Shown: in pieces, positions 1 to 5,365 of the stretch
How the letters are laid out: each line of letters begins with the position of its first letter
Numbering within the stretch: position 1 is the stretch's first letter
Assembly (NCBI GenBank): GCA_030673265.1
Contig: DAOVJK010000164.1
Location: forward strand, 1 to 6,903
Length of the DNA stretch: 6,903 bases
Source of the DNA: Pseudomonadota bacterium
GTDB lineage: Bacteria > Desulfobacterota > Desulfobulbia > Desulfobulbales > JAGXFP01
Direction of reading: 5' to 3'
Program-made: the position numbers and the translations under genes
The notes under the pieces: model-generated
Told to the model about the DNA's origin: nothing
Databases searched by the model: none
What the model saw: the letters and a program-made list of their open reading frames with translations, nothing else

Positions 1-698
1 ATTCTGCTATCATCTCTCCAGGTCCCGAGAAAAGCAAAGTCGAAACGGGCAATCGCGGCTACACAGTCATTCGGACAACCGGAAAATTTGAATTTAAACT
101 TGTAAGGGAATGCTGGGCGATGAATCTCATCCTGATAATGCATGGTCAGGTGATGACACAGAGCCTGGGTATCAATACAGGAATACTCACAACGGGCCTT
201 GCCCAGACAACATGCAGGAGTACGCAGGTTTGAGCCGGAGCCGCCAAGATCCCAGTTGAGATCATGGGTCAGGTCCCAGAAAAGAGGCTCAAGCTGATCG
301 GTGGTGGTACCAAGCAGAACAAGGTCACCGGTGGAACCGTGCATGTTGGTCATACCGGAACCACGTTTTTCCCACAGGTCACAGACCTGGCGAAGCTTAT
401 CAGTTCTATAGAATTTACTAGAAGGCTGGTTCAAACGAACGGTATGAAAGTGGGCAACACCTGGAAACTGCTCAGGAACGTCTGAGTAGCGACCAACGAT
501 ACCACCACCGTAACCGAAAACACCAACGATACCGCCGTGTTTCCAGTGAGTGATTCTATCCCGGAAGGATAGCTCCATCTTGCCAAGAATGTCCCAGCAC
601 TGGGGGCTCTGCTCGGCCTGTCTCTTTAAATCTGAGACAAAACTCGGCCAAGGACCTTTCTCGAGTTCGTCCATCATGGGAGTGTCATGCTTCGGCAT
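1..698 (-). CDS. dsrA: Dissimilatory sulfite reductase alpha subunit, N-terminal part (runs off left edge)
   Basis: DsrA forms the cytoplasmic DsrAB sirohaem/[4Fe-4S] enzyme that reduces sulfite to a sulfur-level product in sulfate respiration, or works in reverse in some sulfur oxidisers. The frame is open from ATG at 698 to the window edge, giving 232 codons of the usual 430-440. The start follows a strong Shine-Dalgarno (AAGGAGGA, 705-712) with a 6-base gap. Family landmarks in order are GPWPSFVSDLK (15-25), HWKHGGIVGVFGYGGG (51-66), GVAHFHTV (80-87), GSTGDLVLLG (121-130) and LGGSGSNLRTP (151-161). The cluster cysteines are C164-x5-C170 and C208-x3-C212, just after the FPYKFKFKF run. Compared from memory with Desulfovibrio DsrA, the segment before HWKHGG is about 13 residues shorter. 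dsrB would be expected beyond the left edge. Identity is near certain; the reductive or oxidative direction is not decided here. Confidence 0.97.
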   Translation of the reverse strand, partial: MPKHDTPMMDELEKGPWPSFVSDLKRQAEQSPQCWDILGKMELSFRDRITHWKHGGIVGVFGYGGGIVGRYSDVPEQFPGVAHFHTVRLNQPSSKFYRTDKLRQVCDLWEKRGSGMTNMHGSTGDLVLLGTTTDQLEPLFWDLTHDLNWDLGGSGSNLRTPACCLGKARCEYSCIDTQALCHHLTMHYQDEIHRPAFPYKFKFKFSGCPNDCVAAIARFDFAFLGTWRDDSR

Positions 699-704
699 TT
701 CAAT

Positions 705-712
705 TCCTCCTT
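705..712 (-). promoter_or_regulatory. dsrA ribosome binding site
   Basis: AAGGAGGA on the minus strand, six bases before the ATG at 698. It is a near-perfect anti-16S match, fits a highly expressed enzyme, and fixes the dsrA start. Confidence 0.9.
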
Positions 713-801
713 AATATAATTTTGCCTTAAAAACCTTTCTCCACAAGGAATCCGGAGCCGCTAAACAACGCGTCAAACCGTCGACCGCATGGAAAAAACA
801 A

Positions 802-821
802 TTGTGAATGAGTATTCAGAA
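802..821. promoter_or_regulatory. Imperfect inverted repeat at the predicted dsrA transcription start
   Basis: TTGTGAAT, four bases, then ATTCAGAA: the 8-base arms match at 7 of 8 positions. The element sits immediately downstream of the predicted dsrA -10, where a bound repressor would block initiation. The half-site TTGTGAA resembles those of Rex or CRP/FNR-type regulators, but the two halves are about two bases further apart than in those families' usual sites, so the regulator is not assigned. Confidence 0.4.
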
Positions 822-827
822 AGGTTG

Positions 828-856
828 AATCTATTCGCCAGCAAACCCTTTGTCAA
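828..856 (-). promoter_or_regulatory. Predicted sigma70-type promoter of dsrA
   Basis: On the minus strand, a perfect -35 TTGACA (851-856) is followed by 17 bases and a -10 TAGATT (828-833, four of six consensus bases). Transcription would start near 821, leaving a leader of about 122 bases before dsrA. No better candidate was seen nearer the gene. This is a motif-based prediction. Confidence 0.62.
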
Positions 857-1012
857 TAAAAAAACATCTCTGGATTACCGATAATAAAAAAAGATAAATC
901 CCTGGTTCGTTGCAGCCTGTTTTCTCTGACATTTATTGTCCTTGTGCTTAAGCCTTTTTTGTCACACCTACGCCTTTTCCGCAGTGCTGAATATGTTATT
1001 TATCATCAAACA
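857..1012. other. Non-coding centre of the divergent dsrA / persulfide reductase intergenic region
   Basis: About 155 A/T-rich bases between the two outward promoters, with several A and T runs and no coding frame, tRNA or clear hairpin. The spacing suggests that the divergent genes have separate promoters rather than a shared overlapping one. Confidence 0.6.
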
Positions 1013-1028
1013 ATATGGCTAGCCATAT
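1013..1028. promoter_or_regulatory. Perfect 16-bp palindrome abutting the -35 of the persulfide reductase promoter
   Basis: ATATGGCTAGCCATAT is fully self-complementary and ends two bases before the -35 TTGACA at 1031. Its centre lies about 45 bases upstream of the predicted transcription start, a position typical for a dimeric activator touching RNA polymerase, though a repressor could also bind there. The motif matches no regulator I can name. Confidence 0.5.
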
Positions 1029-1030
1029 CA

Positions 1031-1059
1031 TTGACAGCAAACTCTTTTAACGATATTCT
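1031..1059 (+). promoter_or_regulatory. Predicted sigma70-type promoter of the persulfide reductase gene
   Basis: A perfect -35 TTGACA (1031-1036), a 17-base spacer and a -10 TATTCT (1054-1059, four of six consensus bases). Transcription would begin near 1066, about 53 bases before the ATG at 1119. The flanking palindrome supports a regulated promoter. Confidence 0.6.
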
Positions 1060-1118
1060 CTTACCCTGATCTCAAATCAAGCAAACAACTAACAACTTAA
1101 CCACCAGAGATACATATC

Positions 1119-2843
1119 ATGGCAACCAATCATGTTGTAATCATCGGCGGCGTTGCCGCCGGACCCAAGACCGCTTGCCGCCTTAAAAGAGTGGCGCCGG
1201 ACACTAAAGTTACGATCATCGACCAGGACAACCTGATTTCCTATGGAGGTTGCGGCATCCCCTATTACGTGTCAGGAGATGTGTCCGACGAGAAAGAACT
1301 GCGCAACACCAGTTTTCACATGACCAGAGATGAACCGTTCTTCCTCGACGCCAAAGGCGTTGAGGTCATGACCAGAACCCAGGCCCTCGCCATTGACCGA
1401 CAAACTAAAACAATCCGGCTCAAAAATCTCGATTCAGATCAAGAAAAGTCCTTGGCCTACGACAAGCTGGTGATTTCCACCGGCAGCGAACCCTTTGTGC
1501 TGCCCATACCCGGCGCTGACCTTGAAGGAGTTTACACGATCAGCGATCTGCATAAGGCTATCGCCATTAAAGAACAGTTGGCCAAGGGCAAAGTTGGTCG
1601 GGCCGTGGTGATCGGCGGCGGCGCCATCGGCATAGAGATGGCCGAGGCCTTTGCCGACCTCTGGGGGACAGAAACCTCTCTGGTTGAATTCATGCCGCAA
1701 CTACTGCCCAACATCCTTGACAGTACCTTTTCAGCCATGCTTGCCAACCACCTGCAGGAACATGACGTCAAGGTCTATCTTAACGAGGCGGCCCATTCAA
1801 TTGAAGCCGGCAGCGACGGCAAGGCCTGCAAGGTCATTACCGCCAATCGAGAAATTGAAACCGACATTGTCATCATGGCCGCCGGGGTGCGCCCCCGCAG
1901 CCAGTTAGCCCAAGAGGCCGGACTACTGGTCTCTAAATTCGGCATTGTGGTCAACAATCGCCTGCAGACCTCTGATCCCGATATCTACGCGGCCGGAGAC
2001 TGTATCGAGGTCACGAATCTGATCTCCGGCAAGAAGGGCCTTGCGCCCATGGGCTCACTGGCAAACCGGGAGGGCAGAATTGTCGCCGACAACCTGGCCG
2101 GCATTGCCAGCACCTTTGAGGGCTGGATCGGCAGCTTCATCATGAAGGCTTTCGATGTCTGCGTCGGAGGCACCGGCTTGAGCTATCAAGCCGCCATAGC
2201 AGAAGGGTTTGATGCCGACTACGTTATCTCCGCCCAGTCCGACCGGGCCCATTTTTTCCCGGAGCAATCTGTTATCCCCCTGCAGATGGTCTTTGACCGA
2301 AAAACCCGGAAAGTACTGGGAGTACAAGGTTTCGGCCCCATGGGCGACGGTATTCTGGCCCGGATTGATGCGGCGGCAGGTCTGATTGTTAATGGCGGCA
2401 CTATAGATGATTTTTCCAAACTCGAGATGGCCTACGCCCCACCCTTCGCCACTGCCCTGGACGCCCTGAACGCCACCGCCAACGTAGCTGACAACAAGGC
2501 ATCCGGTCGACTCCGCACGGTAAGCGTTGACGACTATATGAACTGGATGACAAATTTTACCACCAACCCAGACTGGCTGGCCCTTGATATCAGACATCCG
2601 GCTGAAGCCGAGATTTTCACCAAAAAATTTGGCGAGAAATGGCTATCAATTCCGTATGCTGAAATCAGGAATCGTTTTCAGGAGATCCCCAAGGACCAGA
2701 CCATTATCATCATCTGTGACGCCGGCACCCGCTCGTATGAAATCCAGTGTTTCCTCGATAACCACGGTTTCCAGAGTATGGTTCTGGGTGGCGGCTTCAA
2801 CTGCATCAGAAGAATAGGCCCGGCCTGGTGGCCGACTCAATAA
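1119..2843 (+). CDS. CoA-disulfide / persulfide reductase with C-terminal rhodanese domain (FAD, NAD(P)H-dependent)
   Basis: A 574-residue flavoprotein of the CoADR-RHD/Npsr family, cytoplasmic. Known members use NAD(P)H to reduce CoA disulfide, CoA persulfide or polysulfide. The FAD Rossmann motif (IIGGVAAG, 8-15) is followed by SYGGCGIPYYVSG, whose Cys45 is the expected single redox cysteine. A second dinucleotide fold, GGGAIG (166-171), should bind NAD(P)H, and AAGD (291-294) contacts FAD. The dimerisation domain (about 340-450) keeps the active-site-type Tyr439 in AYAPPF. However, the family's YYPG element appears as FFPE (379-382), so one conserved tyrosine seems to be phenylalanine. The rhodanese domain (about 467-570) has the persulfide loop CDAGTRS with Cys533. 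The start gives the standard N-terminus, although its Shine-Dalgarno (AGAGA) is weak. It is divergent from dsrA, suggesting a role in sulfur-intermediate handling. The exact substrate is inferred only. Confidence 0.92.
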   Translation: MATNHVVIIGGVAAGPKTACRLKRVAPDTKVTIIDQDNLISYGGCGIPYYVSGDVSDEKELRNTSFHMTRDEPFFLDAKGVEVMTRTQALAIDRQTKTIRLKNLDSDQEKSLAYDKLVISTGSEPFVLPIPGADLEGVYTISDLHKAIAIKEQLAKGKVGRAVVIGGGAIGIEMAEAFADLWGTETSLVEFMPQLLPNILDSTFSAMLANHLQEHDVKVYLNEAAHSIEAGSDGKACKVITANREIETDIVIMAAGVRPRSQLAQEAGLLVSKFGIVVNNRLQTSDPDIYAAGDCIEVTNLISGKKGLAPMGSLANREGRIVADNLAGIASTFEGWIGSFIMKAFDVCVGGTGLSYQAAIAEGFDADYVISAQSDRAHFFPEQSVIPLQMVFDRKTRKVLGVQGFGPMGDGILARIDAAAGLIVNGGTIDDFSKLEMAYAPPFATALDALNATANVADNKASGRLRTVSVDDYMNWMTNFTTNPDWLALDIRHPAEAEIFTKKFGEKWLSIPYAEIRNRFQEIPKDQTIIIICDAGTRSYEIQCFLDNHGFQSMVLGGGFNCIRRIGPAWWPTQ

Positions 2844-2858
2844 TCACCAGCTATTTTT
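2825..2858 (+). terminator. Weak terminator-like hairpin overlapping the persulfide reductase stop codon
   Basis: CTGGTG (2825-2830) can pair with CACCAG (2845-2850), leaving a 14-base loop, and CTATTTTT follows. The stem is short and the loop contains the stop codon, so any termination is probably partial. It could reduce expression of the next gene, which begins only 49 bases after the stop. Confidence 0.3.
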
Positions 2859-2879
2859 CACACAAGGTATTTTCTTTGA

Positions 2880-2886
2880 GAGGAGA
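2880..2886 (+). promoter_or_regulatory. Ribosome binding site supporting a TTG start
   Basis: GAGGAGA lies about seven bases before TTG at 2893. No ATG or GTG at comparable spacing gives the same N-terminal signal sequence, so this site decides the start of the HhH-nuclease gene. Confidence 0.7.
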
Positions 2887-2892
2887 TCGATT

Positions 2893-3705
2893 TTGGCAAA
2901 AACCAAATGTGCTATTTTGCTGTTAGTTTTTTCCGTCCTGACCCTTGGCGCTCTTCCCGATTTGACCAAGGCTGGCAGCCTAAACATCAACACGGCGACG
3001 GAGAACGAACTGACCGCCCTACCTTACATTGGCACCATTCGGGCTCGCACCATAATTGCTTGCCGCGACACCCATGGCCCATTTAAGGAGTTCAGGGAAA
3101 TTCTAGCCTGTGATGGGATCGGCCCCGACACCTTGAAGATCATGCAGGCGGACCTGAAGATAGCCGACAATCAGGAACAGCCTCACCTCCCCCCTAAACA
3201 AGATGAGCAGAGAAAAGATCCCGCCAAGACCAAAACCAACCAAGGGGATGTTGTGCTGCTGGCAAATGCAGATTACTTCCCGGTTCTGCTAAACAAAATC
3301 CGTGGGGCTGAAAAAAATATTGATTTGGCAATGTTTGTATTCAAGACAACCAAATCATCTAAAAACCGGCCGAGCATAATTATTAAAGAATTGATATCCG
3401 CCGCCCAGTGGGGAGTTAAGATCAGGGTCTTTCTTGAGAAATCCGGCTACGACGAAAAGCTCAATGAAACAAACCGGCTAACCGCAAAGCAGTTGCAAGA
3501 TAACGGCATAAAAGTCATATTTGACTCACCAAACATCACTACCCATACCAAATTAGTTGTTATTGACCACCGCTATTCTTTCGTCGGCAGCCACAATTTC
3601 ACCAATTCCGCTCTGAAATATAACAACGAAGTATCACTACTTGTCGACAACCAGAATCTGGCCCGTAAATTAACTGATTACCTGGAAGGCATTATGAGTG
3701 ACTAA
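2893..3705 (+). CDS. Predicted exported ComEA-like HhH domain fused to a single-HKD phospholipase D-type nuclease domain
   Basis: A 270-residue protein beginning at TTG. Residues 1-27 look like a Sec signal peptide: Lys3/Lys5, a hydrophobic core CAILLLVFSVLTLGAL, and possible cleavage after Ala27. There is no lipobox. Residues 31-90 form a ComEA-type helix-hairpin-helix DNA-binding domain (NINTATENEL, LPYIGTIRAR, GIGPDTL). A Pro/Lys/Gln-rich linker (about 93-117) leads to a PLD-like domain (118-268) with one HKD signature: His218, Lys220, Asp225, then GSHN (232-235). Single-HKD proteins such as Nuc-type endonucleases act as dimers, so cleavage of nucleic acid outside the cytoplasm is the simplest inference. 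Phospholipase activity is an alternative. It follows the persulfide reductase by 49 bases and may be read from the same promoter, but no functional link is evident. The latter part looks more A/T-rich than its upstream neighbour. Confidence 0.85.
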   Translation: MAKTKCAILLLVFSVLTLGALPDLTKAGSLNINTATENELTALPYIGTIRARTIIACRDTHGPFKEFREILACDGIGPDTLKIMQADLKIADNQEQPHLPPKQDEQRKDPAKTKTNQGDVVLLANADYFPVLLNKIRGAEKNIDLAMFVFKTTKSSKNRPSIIIKELISAAQWGVKIRVFLEKSGYDEKLNETNRLTAKQLQDNGIKVIFDSPNITTHTKLVVIDHRYSFVGSHNFTNSALKYNNEVSLLVDNQNLARKLTDYLEGIMSD

Positions 3706-3735
3706 AGTTATAAGTGACTAAAGTGCCTAAAGTTA
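3697..3735 (+). repeat. Short direct repeats (AGTGMCTAAAGT) at the 3' end of the nuclease gene
   Basis: AGTGACTAAAGT occurs at 3697-3708 and 3713-3724, and a variant AGTGCCTAAAGTTA occupies 3722-3735. The first copy contains the gene's last codons and stop (agt gac taa). The pattern suggests small slippage duplications of the gene end. The middle and last copies overlap with a 9-base period. Confidence 0.7.
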
Positions 3736-3807
3736 CGGTACTTTTCTAATCGAACAACTTCCTTAAAGCTTAGGCATTTATATCCAGTTTTCACGAGTAC
3801 TTTAGTC
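3716..3807. repeat. Nested inverted repeats between convergent nuclease and aroB genes
   Basis: GACTAAAGT (3716-3724) is exactly inverted as ACTTTAGTC (3799-3807). Inside it, TGCCTAAAGTT (3724-3734) pairs at 9 of 11 positions with AAGCTTAGGCA (3766-3776). Together they could form a long, bulged stem in RNA from either strand. There is no clean U-run directly after the stem, so a conventional intrinsic terminator is not supported. It may still help end the two convergent transcripts. Confidence 0.4.
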
Positions 3808-3877
3808 GTAGCAGCTAAAAAACCTTTAAAGCCTCATGCCCTCTTGAAATTTCGCCACCAAGCTCGGTATCTTGGGC

Positions 3878-4957
3878 CTATTTAATCCCAACAACCTGAT
3901 CAACCAGACCATCAGCAACATCATCGGTAATCAACACCTTACCAATCTCCGTCGGTAAAACGAAAAATGGCCGCCCCCCGATGGTCTTCTTGTCGGTTTT
4001 CAGGTAATCCTTGATCTGTCGGCGATCATACCCGGCTGGAATCTCGACCGGCAAGCCATAACCGGCTATGAGTTGCCGCACCTTAGCCGCCGCTTCTTTC
4101 GAGAGCAGCCCCTTTCCAACCGCCAATTCATTGGCCGCCACCATCCCGATAGCCACGGCCAGACCGTGATCCAGACTGAATCCGGAAGCCGCCTCCACCG
4201 CATGGCCGATGGTATGTCCGTAATTAAGAATACGGCGCAGATCCGACTCCCGCTCATCGGCCGCCACTACCTCAGCCTTTATAGAACAGCAGCGGCCAAC
4301 CACCTTCTCCAGCACTGGCAGCTCCAGTGCCAGAATCGCCGCACGATTTTCACCCAGATAGGCAAAAAAATCACCATCCCAGATCACGCCATATTTAATG
4401 ACCTCAGCCAGTCCATTCAGCAACTCCTTGGCCGGTAATGATTTTAAAATCAAAGAGTCAATATAAACACATTTGGGCTGATAGAAGGCCCCGATCAGAT
4501 TTTTTCCTTCAGGAATGTCCACCCCGGTCTTGCCCCCCACCGAACTATCCACTTGGGCCAGCAGCGTAGTCGGCACCTGGATGAAAGGGATTCCACGCAT
4601 ATAGGAGGCCGCCAGAAAACCGGTTATATCACCGGTCACCCCGCCGCCCAAGGCAATGAGGGCATCCTTGCGATCAACCCCCAGCTGGGCAAGACGACTG
4701 GCCAGTTCCGCGACCGTGCCAAGATGCTTACTGACCTCACCACGGGGAAAAGTAATCAACTCACAATCAAGACCGGCGGTAACCAGAGAATCTTGCAATA
4801 AGGCCCCATACAAATCGGCGACATGATCATCGGCGACAATGATGTAACGTTTGGCAAAATTCCGCATGGCCAGATCAGAACCGATCAGACCAAGTTGCCC
4901 TTCTTTAATTAATATCGGATAGGATCGACTATCCAGACCTACTGTAATCTCTTGCAT
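3878..4957 (-). CDS. aroB: 3-dehydroquinate synthase
   Basis: AroB converts DAHP to 3-dehydroquinate, the second step of the shikimate pathway to aromatic amino acids. It is a cytoplasmic enzyme using NAD+ and a divalent metal. The 359-residue length is normal. The NAD-binding region has GGGVTGD (104-110), and the substrate/phosphate region has PTTLLAQVDSSVGGKTGVD (129-147). The metal ligands are present as Glu185 (LAEVIKYG), His248 (NYGHTIGH) and His264 (LDHG). I chose the ATG at 4957 over an in-frame TTG one codon earlier because the Shine-Dalgarno AAGGTGA ends only one base before the TTG but four before the ATG. It lies alone on this strand between non-coding gaps, with no shikimate-pathway partner in view. 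The sequence looks intact. Confidence 0.97.
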   Translation of the reverse strand: MQEITVGLDSRSYPILIKEGQLGLIGSDLAMRNFAKRYIIVADDHVADLYGALLQDSLVTAGLDCELITFPRGEVSKHLGTVAELASRLAQLGVDRKDALIALGGGVTGDITGFLAASYMRGIPFIQVPTTLLAQVDSSVGGKTGVDIPEGKNLIGAFYQPKCVYIDSLILKSLPAKELLNGLAEVIKYGVIWDGDFFAYLGENRAAILALELPVLEKVVGRCCSIKAEVVAADERESDLRRILNYGHTIGHAVEAASGFSLDHGLAVAIGMVAANELAVGKGLLSKEAAAKVRQLIAGYGLPVEIPAGYDRRQIKDYLKTDKKTIGGRPFFVLPTEIGKVLITDDVADGLVDQVVGIK

Positions 4958-4961
4958 CAAG

Positions 4962-4968
4962 TCACCTT
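4962..4968 (-). promoter_or_regulatory. aroB ribosome binding site (decides ATG over TTG)
   Basis: AAGGTGA on the minus strand, four bases before ATG (4955-4957) and one base before TTG (4958-4960). The spacing favours the ATG start. Confidence 0.65.
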
Positions 4969-4994
4969 CAAATATGGAAATAGCAAAGAGTGCG

Positions 4995-5024
4995 ATTATA
5001 GCTCCTTATCGACGTTTTGTGCAA
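4995..5024 (-). promoter_or_regulatory. Predicted sigma70-type promoter of aroB
   Basis: On the minus strand, a perfect -10 TATAAT (4995-5000) lies 18 bases downstream of a weak -35 TTGCAC (5019-5024). Transcription would begin near 4988, leaving a leader of about 31 bases. Confidence 0.6.
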
Positions 5025-5287
5025 GATACTTGACGAACCAGGCTCCCATCACCAAGTGAAACGACTACAGATCCAAAGAGAAAGCCATACTGTCAATCCC
5101 GACCGCACATGGTCGCCGAGCCGACGCCGCAGCTAATGACCCGCATAGTAACTCCCGACGCAGTCCAACCTCTTGCCCTGCAAAGCTGAAAAAGAGGACC
5201 TACAGTGCCAACTCCACATCTACCCAAAGGTATATTGGTCGGTAATATCGGCCATCTTCGCACAGGTAGACATTGTTGGCGGTTGAT
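5025..5287. other. Non-coding stretch between the aroB and winged-helix gene promoters
   Basis: About 260 bases with no convincing gene. Short pairing elements are present: CGACC/GGTCG (5100-5104, 5111-5115), CCTCTT/AAGAGG (5169-5174, 5192-5197) and ATATT/AATAT (5232-5236, 5244-5248). None is followed by a T-run. No tRNA T-arm or known riboswitch core was recognised. It could hide a small RNA or a decayed gene, but nothing positive supports either. Confidence 0.5.
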
Positions 5288-5304
5288 TCTGGTTGACATC
5301 CAGA
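5288..5304. promoter_or_regulatory. Inverted repeat TCTGG-N7-CCAGA enclosing a -35 box
   Basis: The two 5-base arms (5288-5292 and 5300-5304) are exact inverses and the 7-base centre contains the whole -35 TTGACA. A dimeric regulator binding here would occlude the promoter. The arms are short, so chance is possible. Confidence 0.3.
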
Positions 5305-5321
5305 CACTCCTGACGCACAAT
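5293..5321 (+). promoter_or_regulatory. Predicted sigma70-type promoter of the winged-helix gene
   Basis: A perfect -35 TTGACA (5293-5298), a 17-base spacer and a -10 CACAAT (5316-5321, four of six). The start would be near 5328, about 38 bases before the ATG. TATAGC at 5321 is a less well spaced alternative. Confidence 0.5.
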
Positions 5322-5365
5322 ATAGCTAAAGACAATGTTCACCGCTTTACAGGAGGAGAAAAGCT

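Noticed and set aside
264..485. Plus-strand open frame within dsrA
   Set aside because: It is the reverse-strand shadow of conserved DsrA sequence, with no credible ribosome site.
723..760. Attenuator-like hairpin plus T-run in the dsrA leader
   Set aside because: The minus strand has CCTT/AAGG followed by TTTTT, but a four-base stem is too weak to call a terminator.
802..821. Canonical CRP, HcpR or Rex operator
   Set aside because: The half-sites resemble these, but the spacing is about two bases too wide and one arm position mismatches. It is kept only as an unassigned inverted repeat.
2055..2597. 180-codon minus-strand open frame inside the persulfide reductase gene
   Set aside because: It is a shadow of the well-supported plus-strand gene, Gly/Val-rich and without recognisable motifs.
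3842..3877. Intrinsic terminator just after aroB
   Set aside because: CCAAG/CTTGG can pair on the minus strand, but the stem is five bases and no T-run follows.
4073..4438. 121-codon plus-strand open frame opposite aroB
   Set aside because: It is antisense to conserved AroB motifs, with low-complexity His/Arg/Gln-rich composition typical of a shadow frame.
5029..5048. Sigma54 promoter (TGG...TTGC) upstream of aroB
   Set aside because: The distance between the GG and GC elements is too large for a -24/-12 promoter.
5270..5300. tRNA T-arm-like sequence GGTTGATTC
   Set aside because: No acceptor stem, anticodon arm or matching T-stem could be drawn around it on either strand.
5093..5335. 80-codon minus-strand open frame in the aroB upstream gap
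   Set aside because: It would start at TTG with no good ribosome site, is rich in Arg/Cys/Trp, resembles no family I know, and would overlap the promoter of the next gene.
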